64,000 nucleotides of DNA, from NCBI GenBank assembly GCA_013399855.1, contig VXAY01004336.1, positions 643,828-707,827 on the forward strand, written 5' to 3'. The position numbers were made by a program, and so were the translations under genes. Every line of letters starts with the position of its first letter. Position 1 is the first letter of the stretch. Below, one piece after another: positions 13,479 through 27,100 of this stretch. This DNA comes from Oxyruncus cristatus. Lineage: Eukaryota > Chordata > Aves > Passeriformes > Cotingidae. A model generated the notes under the pieces. The model saw only the letters and a list, made by a program, of their open reading frames with translations. It ran no database searches and was not told the origin of the DNA.

Positions 13479-16400
13479 AGTTATTATGGTGTTATGAATG
13501 AGTGTTTTAAGGTCACTTTTAATGCATTTAATGGTAGCTGAGACATTTAAGCTCTCAAGCAACCTGGAAGTGATACTGCAAACTTATGAAGAGCCATGGA
13601 AAAGATGCGAGGATTGTTTTTGCTTGTCCTTGAAATGCAGTCAGCTCTAGGGAGAAGTGAAGTGTCTGTTTAACCACAGAGTGTGATGCTCCACTTCCCC
13701 AGACTCCCAGCCCCTGGCCCTACAGGCTGGTTCCATAGCACACATGCTTCTTCTCACCTGTCATCAGCTTTTGTGAATGCAGGGAGGGGAAAACTCACAA
13801 CAGGGAAGTTCTCTGCCCAGGGCCGGGCCTGTGTAATTTTAATTGAGGCTGAAATTGTTGCACTAACTTCATTGTTTGTGATCTCTGCCTCTGAACTACA
13901 GTTTAGGAGCTTTGTGACTGACTGAAAACCTCAGTAGGATTTTCAGAAATATTCTGGCCTAATGTTGATCCTGTCCTGCTCTAGCAGGGGTTTTCCCAGA
14001 GTTTCAACAGAAACAGATATAGCCCTATAATAGATGCTTTCATTTGTTCATAAATTGGAAGTACTTAGATTTTAGATTTTATCAGATTAAGGGCGTGTCA
14101 ACAAAACTGTTTGTCAATAATGATCCACACTGTCATCATAATTCTGAAATGGTTTTCACTGTAGCATATGGAAAACTAGTGCAAGCTGTAACAAGACTGA
14201 AGAGAAGAAACATAATCTAATGTGTTGTTTTGAAACAATTTTTATTGTTTTGATTATCGTATAATTAAAGGCAGTATAGCAAAGCCGTGTTACAGGAAAA
14301 AGTTGCATGAGTAACCTGAACCTCTTGGATCCTGGCACAGTGCAGCCTTAATGTCATGTTACGTACCAAATTATGGAAGTTGGTCCAGAGGGAACTGTAA
14401 CATCCCTCCCTCAATGCAGTCCAAGGGAGGATTTTAAAAGGTCATCTCCCTGTAAGCAGGATACTCCATAGGTTTGTCATTTCTGACAGATGTTTCTCTA
14501 ACTTACATTTTAGAGAATTCACCTAGACTCCTCAGACAAGCTCTGGATACAGGTCTTCACCCTTAAAACTTCACCATTGTATACATAAAACGCAGCAGGC
14601 ATTGGAGGTTAAGGAAGACCATTTAATCTTTTCAGTTGTCTGTTATTTATTTTCAAGGTGTGCTTATATATAGGTGTATATATTTATATTTATTGAATGT
14701 ATATCTATCAAGAATGTATGATAGGTAATAGATGTTGATGGAACAGCTAGGAAATGAATAATCAAGAGGATGTATATTAACTCAGACTGTTTTGGTTCAT
14801 AGCTGATTTGACCATTTAAGAAACAGTAGAAAAATAATCAGCTTTTCCCAAATCTTATTAGCATATAATTATGATCCAGACTGTATTCACCCATAAACTT
14901 CACTGACCAAAATAACTCTTTTTGAAGGTTCTGCTATAATGTGTTATTTTATGAAATTGTTTATGTGCATATTTTAAATATTATATTTATCATCATCCAT
15001 TACTTAGAAAGTTAGGCTGAAGGAATAATGTTTATGATACTTAAGGAGTGTCACTGCAAGTAATGGGATAAAAATAAGCAACGGGTGAAGGTTGGGGAAA
15101 AAATGTTGTAATGGCATCCAAATAGTCTGCCAGGTAGTGTTAAAGCACTGGAACGTGTAGGAATGGGAAAATCCTGCACTGGCTGAGAGATGAGTTGGAT
15201 GATTTAATAGACCTTTCTTTGAGATGTAATTTCTATAACTGGTTGATACATACACTAGTGTTCAGACATTTGGACTCGTTTCTTGTTTGTCTGGCAAATT
15301 GTTTCTTGTGAAAGGTTATAAATTACAATAAATAGACTTTGTAGAAGATGAGCTACATGATATACTTGGAAAGAGCTTTTCAGCTGATATTCAAGACATT
15401 AATGCCAAAGCAGAAAAATCCAATAGAGTCCTAATCCCATGGCTTTGCTTGAGTGCAGTGCTAGGAAGGTGCACTGCCATAAATAATATTTACATTGAAT
15501 ACGATAGGAAAGATAAAACAGAGGAGCGAATGTTACTTAGAAGAAGCTTTTCCTCCTTATTTTACAACAGATTCACTGATAAGGAAGGAGAAAGGGAGGC
15601 AGAGAGGAAAGGATGGGGAAAGAAGGAAAAGCAAGCATTTGTAAAAATGTTGATGTAGTTATAATTAGATCCATTTTAGAACCAAAAGTTTTATGCAGAA
15701 ACTGACAGAAGGATACACAATAATTATAGTTTGCTGACAAGCTGAATAGAGTTTCCTTTTTTCATCTTATGGTTTTAGGAAACCAAACTGTAAATAAATA
15801 TGCAGTTTGACAGATTGTAATTGCAATCAGCAAGGCGTCTTTTCATTTAATCAGATAGTGTTATTAAAATGGGGTTACAATTAAAGATTTTATAGTGTGA
15901 CGTAGAACTCTATTAAAATTCTCCAGCAAACAGTAATTTGCATTTGATGCTTCTGCAACCCATTTCCATTTACAGAAACGTTATTGGTTGTGACCTTCCA
16001 GTGGTTAGGTCTCAGTTTGCTGTTCTCTTCCTACTTTGATGCATGATATTAAGTATCCTCTTTTTTTTTTTTTACTTCACCATGAAGCTTAAAACTACTT
16101 TTTACCCTTCTTAAAACTGCATGACATTGGCCAAAGCAGATTTGCACCAGAGGAGATGGAATTACCTAAGCATTAATTGTCTTAACTCTAGGAATTGTAG
16201 TTTTGATCAACTGCAAACATGTATGTGATTGACAATTAAATGTTTCAAGGGAAAGTAGTATGGCTTTTGAAACGTATACATAGCATTCATTATATTGCTG
16301 CTTACTCCAATTTAGGATGACACAAACCCTTCGGTTTCCCGCTGTCTTTCTGTAGATGTGATCTGTGATTCCAAGAAACATAAAAGAATGTTTTTCAGGA

Positions 16401-17814
16401 AGTCTTTGAAGCATGGCCACTATGATTCTACATCTGTTATTCCCATTTTGTTCCGTTATTTGTTCTCATAGTTTTAACAAACTAAGTAGGAGAATATGAA
16501 GTGAGGAGTTTAGTATTCTACCTTCTAAGACTTTTTCAGGTAACTTTTCTCTGGGATCACCACCCTCCAAGAAGTTGAAAAGAGCAAGGAGAATCATTAG
16601 AAGACACAATTTTTGAGCCATTCTTCCGGTGCATGCAGACTCCACTAATGAAACTGCACAGCAAATGTTTGGAGCAAAGGGAGTGAGTGATTTACATCAG
16701 CAAAGGGTTAAAGTCTTTGAAAATCAGACAACAAAGCTACTGCTCGTTTTACTTTGGTGGACATTTTTGGAGGGAACCTTAGTGGTTTGCGGATAGTCAA
16801 CATTTTTTTTACTGGAAAATAATCAGGCAGTGCTTATAAAACATACATTCTTGGTTGTTGTCACTAGTAATAGACAAAGGAATTGTCAAAAAAGGGAGGA
16901 AAGAAGTAGAAAAAAGGGGGAAGAAAAGTCAAGTATACCTTCTTTTGATGGAAAGTGAAGTTGTATGAATACTTGAGAAGAAGAAAAAATTGAAAGAAAT
17001 AATTTGCTTTGACATATTATGTATTTTTTTTAGCTTTGCATTATTCTTGTCTTGGAAACTCTTAACTTTTTCCTGCTTTTCAACAGACACAATCACTGTA
17101 GAGTATATTGATGCAAAGCCTCTAACTCCATAATGCATTCCCATCAGTTTTTTCTCTTCGTTTGTGTGCATATATGCAACATCTTCTCCTGATTTTTCCT
17201 CCAGATAGCTTTCCTGAGGAAAAGCTTTCAAAAGGTTTGTTAGAGATAGAGGTCTTCCACCTTCATGCCATGTGATTAAATAATTGTAGTGACAAAATAC
17301 TCAGAAATTCAGTAGTCAAGGGAAAATATAGCTGATTAGCAAAGGAAATTTTGAATTTCACCTCAACAACAGACAGGATAAGCAAAAGGATTGACTTTGC
17401 TGTTCCTTTCCAACATCAAAACAAACAGGGCTGCAAGGGTTCTCTGATTGGTCCTCCCTGCATGACACAGCCCGTGCAGCTTCAAGATGAGATTGAGGTC
17501 ACCAGTTTCTGGTGGTAGGAGAGTGCTGTAAATGGCTGAGGAAGAGAACTTATGACAATGACAAGCCCACACATGTAAATAGGAAAGTGATGTTAACAAG
17601 TACATGGAAAAAAAAATGTAACCAGATTCTCTTCAAGGTTACTTGTATTTTTTCTAAAGTAAAGGAAACATATACCTGAGTCTAATGTTCAAAACCAAGG
17701 GAAAGCAAGTACCTCTGAACTCCATATTGTGGCTTTTTACGAGTATATCACATGGTGTATACAGGTGTGAAAGAGAAGATAATCAGGATAATTATCTGAA
17801 ATTAAATCAAATTG

Positions 17815-17856
17815 CAGGTTGATCCCAAAGAAATTCAGGTTGATCCCAAAGAAACA
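17815..17856. repeat. 21-bp tandem duplication (two copies)
   Basis: Two adjacent 21-base units share CAGGTTGATCCCAAAGAAA and differ only in their last two bases (TT versus CA). It is a short slippage-type duplication in intron with no coding relevance seen. Confidence 0.9.
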
Positions 17857-20800
17857 GATCCATCCTAGGGTTTTGTAGTGCTATCCATCACTGACAATAT
17901 CTAAACACTCTGTCTTACCTTATAATATCTTTATTATTTATTTGAAAAATACAGATCTAATTGTGAAATTGTATTAATGCTAGGACCCCTTTGGCTGGTA
18001 TAAGAAAGTATATATCAAGAGGAGAAAAGGCCTGAAACAGCAAGGTGTTTGGACATATTTGGACATTTACGTTCAGCTGAAGCCTAAAGTTTGTTTTAAT
18101 AATACAGAGAGAGGTGCCTGATCTAGCACACATGTATCTGTCTTTGAATTCCATGTGTTTTAAAAAGATGGAAGCTGCACAGGATGTATGTTTTCTTCAT
18201 GGTGTTTCGTTGAATTTTCAACTGTGTGCCATATATTCACGTACCACTGTGCGTAACAATCAAGCTTGTTTGATTACTTTCAATTTGTGCCGTAGGATTT
18301 TGTCACTCTTGCTGAAAATTTCAAGACATTTTATTCCAGTCTCATTCTTTTTTCTTTTCCCCTCGGATTTATTTACTACCTTTAGAAGTAGAAAAGTCCA
18401 ATTTCGATCATGTTAGAAATAGCTCATTTTAGACAAGTACGTGCTGCTCTGCTTACAAAACATATATGAGTGGAATATGCAATTACCACAACTCAGTTTC
18501 CTGCCACAGAAACATTTCAGCATTATAGCATTACAGAAATAGAATGACATGCATAATGAAAGATTTCAAGATTCACCCAAGGCATTTATTCTCTTCACCT
18601 TAATGTTCTCAGCAGTAGCAGAGTATCCATTAAAAGGTACGATGAATTATGGTTGCTTAGCAACCACGGGGAGCTTGTAACAGCACCAAAGAATGAAATG
18701 GCTGGTTGATAAAATGAATTTTCTCTGAGCATTAGCCTGTTGAAACTGCCTTTTCTTGTGGAACATAAAGTGCATTTATTTGTCTCATGCATTTTTTATT
18801 AGAAAATTATTTGAGTTCCAGGGACTTGAATCGTTTTGCTACAGGAGATATTTGATTTTAATGTGTTGTACTAAAATAAGTAATAAAAGACATTTTCTTC
18901 AAAGTAAAGACACCAAGCAAACCTAGGTAGCTCCTTTTGAAGTTGGGAATAAAATCTTATATAAGGTATGTCATTACTCATTTCTAATTAAGAGTGACAT
19001 TAGCTAGGGCTTAAACTTCAGTTTTACCTTTGAAGGAAAGTTTGAGACAGTTAGCCAATATGCAGTGAATAAAAGGAGAAGTTTGGAATTGATCTTGTGG
19101 ATTCATCATGAGTGAAATAAGCTTTTCTTCTCTCTTCCCAGATGATATGGTAGCAGTGTCTCAGAGGTCAGAAGTGGTTGCTCGTTCATACTTTGCATTC
19201 CCTACTTGTGTCTGCGCTAAAGATGCGTTCATTGTAGGTTTCCATCCAACAGTGAGGAGATGTTTCATTTTCCACTGAGACTCTCTGGGCATTCAGCAGC
19301 AGTCAGAGTCGGATGAGCATTTTTGGCAGAAAAAGTTTTTGTTGGAAAATGCCAGAACAGTGAAACTAGAGTTGAGGCAAGGGGAATATATCTGTTGTGA
19401 TTAATCTTTTATTGCCAGTATTTTCTGAGAAGCAGGTCTGTATGGCCAAGATGTGAGACAAGGGAGATCAAAAGAGAGTGAGACCTGCCCATTCTAGAAT
19501 ATCCAGAACATCCGTCTGGATCTATGAGTCTTACTTAGGCCAAGAACTTAATTTTTTGGTTTTGTAGCCCATAAGAATGCCCAAGTGATTAGTTATTATT
19601 AGTTAATAGTCTTTTAGCCTTTTTTGTGAGGCTCAAGATGGTGTTGTAATTGCTCTTATACAATTTAATAAGGGTCTTTTAATCTCTAAAGGCTCCAGAC
19701 CTTACTTTACTGTTGAAAATAGTTCTACTGACTCCCATGTGAACACCTGGGTGAGAAGCGACTGCAACCCTGCTGCTGCAGGGTGAATCAGTAGACCCTG
19801 ATGTGCTGAGGGCATCCTGGGCTCTGTGTGAGTCCTTGGTGTGACCTGGAGTCACTGCTGACTTTTATGACACTCCCAAGCAAGGTTGTGTGGCTGCAGA
19901 TTGCACGGTAAGTCCAAGTGGCAGCTGAGAGGAATGGCTGGGAAGCAAGGGGTGTGGAAAAGTCCTTCTTATCTTAGAAGTGTATCTCAAATTCTGGACT
20001 GAAACTAGAGTAAGAAAACAAATTTAAAAATCAGGATGAGATAAGATGACTCATTTATGTCCTACCTACCTGTCAGGAAATAATCAGAGTGAGACAGCAC
20101 TGAAAAAATTGAAGGGTCTTGCAGTGAGCTGCCTTGTCATGGAAATTTTCGACCTATATTTCTGTCTCCAGACAGATTCTGGTGATGCTACTGAGAGTAG
20201 TGCTATCAATTGCTCTTGGGGAAGTACAGGACTATTGCAGTTAACATGATAGCAAATGTTGGCAGACTAACAGAAAACAGATTTTAGTTACGTTGACAAC
20301 ATGGCAACATTTTTTACAGAGCATTTTTTACTGCAAATGAAATGCCCTGGGAGACACATAACTAAAGGCAATGATAACCTTTTTGGACTAAAATATAATT
20401 CCACTCAAGTGAAAATGAAAGGAAACTGATATTAAGCAGTAAGATCTTTTCTCTTTAAAGTATGTGCTAATAATCAAACATTAAAAGTGAAACTTCCATC
20501 ATCTACAAAGGTGCAAATTAAAATTCCAGAGAGAGAGCTTGACTGATTTGTTTAACAAAGAGTTTAATACAGCTGAATCCCACTTGAACATAAAACTATA
20601 ACACTCACAATAATCCTGTCTAGCTGTTGGGAGATCCAAATTAAAACTCTCACTGATATTTGCTTAAATCTCATAAATTGCACAGAATTAGAGCATACTG
20701 AAGTTGTGTATTTACTGTGATCTTACTGTCTAATAGGTTTTTAACAATTAAAAATGATGATTGAAAATATGTATTTTCTCCTTAGATGATTCAAGTAGTG

Positions 20801-21157
20801 TCTATTTTATTCCTGTATTCTAATTTAATACCCACTTGTTTATTAACTTACTAGTGTCAACATGACAAGGCTGTATTGAACGCAGACTAAATGTTCCATT
20901 TAAACAGATAATTTATTTTCTTATTAGTATTAAGGTGTTATGAGAAGATTATTCAGTTGAAGTTGGTGGATTAATAATATTACTTCTCAAGGAGATATTT
21001 TCATGCTCATTTACTATGTTCCATTGTTTCCATTCATACATATAGAAGAACAGATGTTTGTTTCTTTTGCACTTGTGATTCTGATGATTTAGTGGCAATA
21101 TTACTTACTGTGTTCTGTTCCACTACTCAATATCCTCTGGAGGATTTAATTTATGGA

Positions 21158-21173
21158 TTTTTTTTTTTTTTTT
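21158..21173. repeat. Poly-T tract (16 bp)
   Basis: This is an uninterrupted T run in intron. No adjoining SINE or processed transcript was recognised on either strand. Similar runs of 12-16 T occur near 8090, 8288, 8491, 16060 and 41409. Confidence 0.8.
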
Positions 21174-24100
21174 GTATGAAAAACTCAAAATTGTATGAAG
21201 ACATGAAATTCATAGCAGTTTAGGAAAGGAACTGCAGTCCTACAGAACATCTCAAATGACTGGCAAGTATTACAAAATTAAGATCTGTGACCTCTTTTCT
21301 CCAGATCAGCTGCAGTGACATATTCAAGTCTCTTAAGTTGGATGGGCAAGTAGAGGTTTAAAATTTGTTCTTGTCAGTAAGATTCCCCATATTTTAGTTA
21401 GAACACATTGCAGATGTTAACTAGAAAAAAAAATGGGAGTGATAGAAGTAAAAATATGATAAATCAGCAACCTCAGATAGCCACTATTTTCCAGGGTTTG
21501 ATAGTACGTCAAAAATAGTCTTGGCATTCATGGTGCAGTCTTTCTTTTTTGAGACTGATCTAATAAAACAAGAATGTGCACACACCCACCTAAGAAGTAA
21601 TCATTATTCATGCTTTGTAGGAAAAGGTAGAGTTCCAGGTCTGCAGTTCTTGCTCACAGCTCCATTATATAAAGAATTAGATTAGTGTAATTTATGAAAA
21701 TGTGCAGTTGTGCCAGCTGGAGAACATAGAGTCAATCCCATCTGATGTTGCACATCAGCAAGAATTATTGAACAAGGAACTAACCATCATTGCAAAGCTC
21801 CAGTTGCTATAAAGCAGTGAGCAAAATTAAAGCAGTAGAGAAGGCTTATTTTATGAAATGCCCAGACATAAATAGCATCAGAAAAGGAGTGAAAGTATAC
21901 ATTTGTATGTGAATATAGCAGTAACAACAAAACTGTTGCAGTGCTTTGGTTATGGCCCTCTTCCAAAAAAACTTGTTATATCAGAGCAACATGGCTAATG
22001 CATTTTTTGCATGAATATAATAAAAATGGGGTGTGATTTGACCAAATGCACTGACATAACCACTGCATACGTTTATGTGAATCTGTCAATTGTGAAGGGT
22101 GTTGCATGGAACACTCTATTTCTTACAGGTGCCTGAATAAATAATGCACATAAGCCTCCTCAGAAACAAAGTCAATAATAAGCTGTCTGGTTACATGTAC
22201 TTTTTATATGACTTCTGGTTAACTCAAAAGCCCCAAATATGATATACAGAGCTCTGTGTGGGTTTGAGATGTTCTCTGGGGAACCTTTATCTGCATATAG
22301 GGTCTTTTTTAATATGTGACAGTTTTATATCAAGGATAATGATCTTCATATAATAAGTAATCTAAATACAGTCAAACTCATCATGAGTGAACATGGTTTA
22401 TTTGGTCGAACTGTTTCATAGATCAATTTTTTTTTCTTTCAAATTTCTTTTCATAGATCTTTTTTTTTTTTAGTAGTTACATTAAAAAGGTTATTTCTGC
22501 TATTTTTTAGCATGTAACATATGAACAGATAAAAATGGAAGGCACATCACTCTGGTTTTTCTGTTAACACATGTTACAGTCTGTTTGGAATGTCATAACC
22601 AAGAAAACCACCTTGTCAAACCACCTTTGCACAGACATGCCAAGTAAGGCTGCATTGTTGCATTACCATCCAGAAAACATTGGGAAATTCAGGATAGTGA
22701 TCAGACAGGCAGTGAGTAATGTTTGGTAACTAATACATTTTTATTATTCTTACTAGTAAATGAAGAATTCTTGGAAACGTCTTTTCAGTGCAATTCTTGA
22801 AAATATATATGCTGATTAAGGGTCTTACTGCTTCCAGTTTTAGTCCAAGACAACTTTTTCTCATATCATCTTTACAATTGCTATTTAGTTTATGCCAAGT
22901 CCTTTAAATATTGGCTAAGAAGACTAGTTTCAATTTAGTCATCAGAAGGAGACATACGGTAGATAAAAATGTGTAAACAAAATCTCCAGCCTGGTTCAGA
23001 GTATGGGTTAAAGACTGACATAATGGCCAGCAGCAGAGGCACAGAAAAAACTGTCTGTGTCAAGTTTTGAAAAGCAGCTATTCCGAAACACAGGAAGTGC
23101 TGTGCATGGCAGAAGCTTAATGTCCATTTACCTACTGAGATATTTCATTTTTTAAAAAAATAGGACTGGATTTTTCAGCGTAGTGTCAATCTGTATATGT
23201 TGTGTGTCTACCCAAAGAGGTAAATGTGGCATTTTAAGTAGTTGGATGATCATCCAGCTACAAGGAAATGTAAACCATAGTATTCATCTGTACTTGTTCA
23301 TGTCAATGCACACTAGGAGAGTATCATAGTCAAACATGAATTGGCAAGTTTAATGATAGAATGGAATTCTGACTTCATATTGACATTACAGTCAACAATA
23401 ATGTGTGTACATATCTGAAAGGCAATATGATTCCTTGGGTGCTAACAGAGGAGATCAAGTGAAAATCAGCCATTTCCAGTTAAATATGGGGAGGGGGGGG
23501 GAAGAAAGAAAAAAAAAAGAAGAGCATGTAATGATAATATGAAAATGGTAATATGAGGTCTTTTGTACTTGATTTCCCATCCCTGAAACTTCAGGTTTCC
23601 AAGTGTATGCAATCTGCAAAGTTACTTTCAGTTGAAAAATCATGTTAAGATGTTTTCAGAACAGGTGTATATCTCCATCTTTAACCTTACTGCCTACTGC
23701 ACCAAGTACAGAATGGGGACATGATGTCTCTGGTGAACTGCTCAGAGATCCTTCAGAGAAGTTCTCAGGCTTCTGTGGTGTTTCTATCAAATTGACATAG
23801 TTCTTCTGACAGAATCACAGCCCAAACTACAGAAAGGTTAAAGTGACTGATGAAAGCAGAGATCAGATTAAGGACTTAATGACTGCCAGAGAATGCTACT
23901 ACCAGGTGTTCTAGGTCATGAATCAAACCGCATTAAAATATTTGGAAAGGTTTGCAATGCTTCTGATGGACTTGGGGAAGGACCTTTGTTATGCATAGAA
24001 GTGCTTTTATCTTGGTTTTTACATTTGCTTGAGAAATTTCTGTGTGTTCCTCTCTTTCTCTGTCTGAAATGGGGGAAAAGATGTTTATCTGCATTACTGG

Positions 24101-27100
24101 GGATTAGAAAGTGTTTGCAGAGTGCAGTAAAATAGAGTGGCGGGATTAAAAATGTATGTATTATAAATGTATGTAAAAAGCCTTTTGTACTTAAAAATCC
24201 TGCATTATGGATCTCTTGTACAAATAAATTATCGGCTTTACCTTTCTCATTGTAAAGTTAATGCATTTTCTTAACCTTATACCTGTTTGTTTTGTTAGAG
24301 AAAGCAGAAGCTATTCTGCTTCTGTATTCTTCCTCAGTGCAGAATTTGAGTTGAAGGATTGCATTTATTTTATCTGAGTGGGGGGAAAAAAACCATGCCA
24401 CCAAACAATACAGATATTATAAAAAAACTCAAAAATTTCTGTTGGTCTCTGCTTCCCAGGTCTTAATCAAGGATTTCTCATCTTCATTCATTATCAGTTT
24501 TTCCAGAGCAGATTGAGGTAAATGTCTTTATGACACAGCAATTGCAGGTGCATATTCCACTTGGAAGAGGTGGTGGTAAGTGCCTGTGTTAGACAGACAG
24601 AGTAAAAAGGGCCAAAACTTTCCCCTATGTGGAGAATGGGCTATAAAAGCATGCAAGAATTTGTGCTATGTCTTTGTGGATCTGCACACTGCTGTGTCCT
24701 ACACACTTCTGCTCGTGGCCATCCCTCCTTTCACTAGGCTGTATGTGGCATTCAGAGAATCCCCCTCAAGAGGAGTTCTGGCTTTGGACAGCATAACCAA
24801 AATCCTCCTGGTTGCTGGTCTGGTTCAAGAAGAGGGGTTACACGTTTGTAGTAGCAGCAGAAAGGAGCACATGGTAGTCATAAATGCCTGGGAACCGTGC
24901 TCATGAAGGAGGTGCTTCAAACTGTTTCATGAAGGCGAGTAGCATAGTGGTGGCCTGTAGAGGAGCACTCTTGAGAAGCTGGAGGGCTGTCCAAAATCTA
25001 TCTTGTAATGCTGAGACTCATTTCTGATGTCAGGAGATGCTGTGTTGGAGTATCTTTTTACATAACTCATCATTTATATATTTGCTGGAGGAACTAAACT
25101 ACTCTCAGGACTAGAGAAATCAGTTGCATTTCATTAGTCCTGAAGTCCTTAATTTTATATTTTCTCTGGATGGAAGTGTTTTGCTGTAATCCATAAAGGT
25201 ACAATAATCAGCATGGATAGGGTGTTGTCCTTCTTTGATTTAGCTTTATTAAAAAATTAATAACAAAAATTTTATGGTGGATGGGGATGGACAGGCATTT
25301 AACCTCTCTGCTTCCTTTCAGTTCAGCTGAAGAGTTTTCAATCTTGGTCCATAGCAGACCTTTTACTTTGGCATAAGAATAAGTTGCTATTTATTGTCTT
25401 TGTTGATGAGAGGCATTTGCAGTGAGCCAGATTGTTGCCTATTTTGCCACTGACTTTTTTCCTGCTGTGAATATATATATTTTTGTGAAGATTTTACAAC
25501 TCACATGGTGAGACCTGCACCCGTTCTTCAGTCCTTGCAAATATTTACAGGCCCCCTAAACCATAAACCATCAATACCTGGCTGGAGGAGCAATCCAGTA
25601 GCAGGAATTGAGAACAGCCACACACTCATTTGCAAAATCTGGACATAATCAGAGTGCCAAGTGGAAAGTTTGCTCTGCTGGATGCAGCAGCACAGAGTTA
25701 GGCAAATTTTGGCATTTCTGCCAGACAGAGACTGATGTGATTTACACTACTTTAATTGTTCTAAACGTAACCTGGCCAGGACATTGTGTGCCCTGTCTTG
25801 AACGGGTGAAAATTCCCATTATGTGCTATTGAGCTTGTGTTGGCCACTAGTAGTTTGCTCTGTTCTGTGCCAATTTATGCTTATCAAGTATTAAAAATAC
25901 TGCCTTGACTTGGGATAGTTCAAGGATTCTTTGTGAGATGCAATTTTGTAGCAATGTAAAAGACCTGGGGTTTGTTCCAAAACATACACATCAACTGGAT
26001 CCAACTAGAACAAGATAAACATCTTCTACTGGCATTTCTAATAGAGATTCTGTAATTTTTAGAAGTGTTAAAGCATATTTTCGTGACTTTTTGAAGACCT
26101 CTGTGTTGGTTACTTAGTTGGTGATTTCTTTGTTAGTGTGTACAAGTGTTCATTTATTCTTTTGGCATCCTTATTTTGCCATTTGCCTCTGTGGGGAAAA
26201 AGCTTTTTAAAATACACCAGTGAAATGTTAACTAAGAGTAAGATGATCGTATTTTAATGCTATATTTTCTGTTTCTCACCGCATGCTTCCTTGAGATGAA
26301 ATTGTCAGTGGGATGTTTTAATTCTACCCATCCATGTTGGCTGGTCTGAGAGCTCCATTTTGTGCAAAATGGCATTTTTAACTTGCAATTAAAAAGTCCC
26401 CCAACCTTCTGTAAATTTGACTACATGCCCACCTCTCTCTTTCTGCATTCAGAGGAACCTGTATTCCTCCTGTGGGGGATTTCTTACAAATTAGAGAAAG
26501 AAGAGTTGGCCTGTAGAGATTCCACAGTAAATACAGGAAGAGAAATTAGCTTATAACATTAGTGCTTTTAACTATACTATTCACAGCTATTCATATCACC
26601 TTTTTCTTTTGTTTGCAGGCATTCTTATTTCCAAGTACTTCTACATCTAATGATGAAAGCCAGATTGGTTAGATAGAGGCACAACTCCTCCCATTTCAGA
26701 CTGCAAACATGAAATTAAGCTTGAAAACCTATGGATTTGGACTTTTGAATATCTGGCCCTAAATGTTTCATGGCCCTTATGCAGTGCACACTTATAATTG
26801 AATTACAGAGAGAGGATAATATGTTACTGTGTTGTCTTCTGTAGGGTTCATAATTATTCTTATCATGTATTTCCAGAAGACATTTTATTTTATTCTTGGC
26901 ATTACAGACAAGCCTTTAATGTATTTAATCTTGAAGGGCTCCTTGTGTAAGAGCTACTTGCTCAAGCAAGGACTGTTCAGATGGGTAAAGACAAATCACT
27001 TGGGGCTTATTTCTGACATTTTAGCACAATACTGTGCAAGAAGAAGAAAACAGGAGGGTAAATAGCTGTGCAGTGGTACTGGTCCCAGCAGCTCACAGTG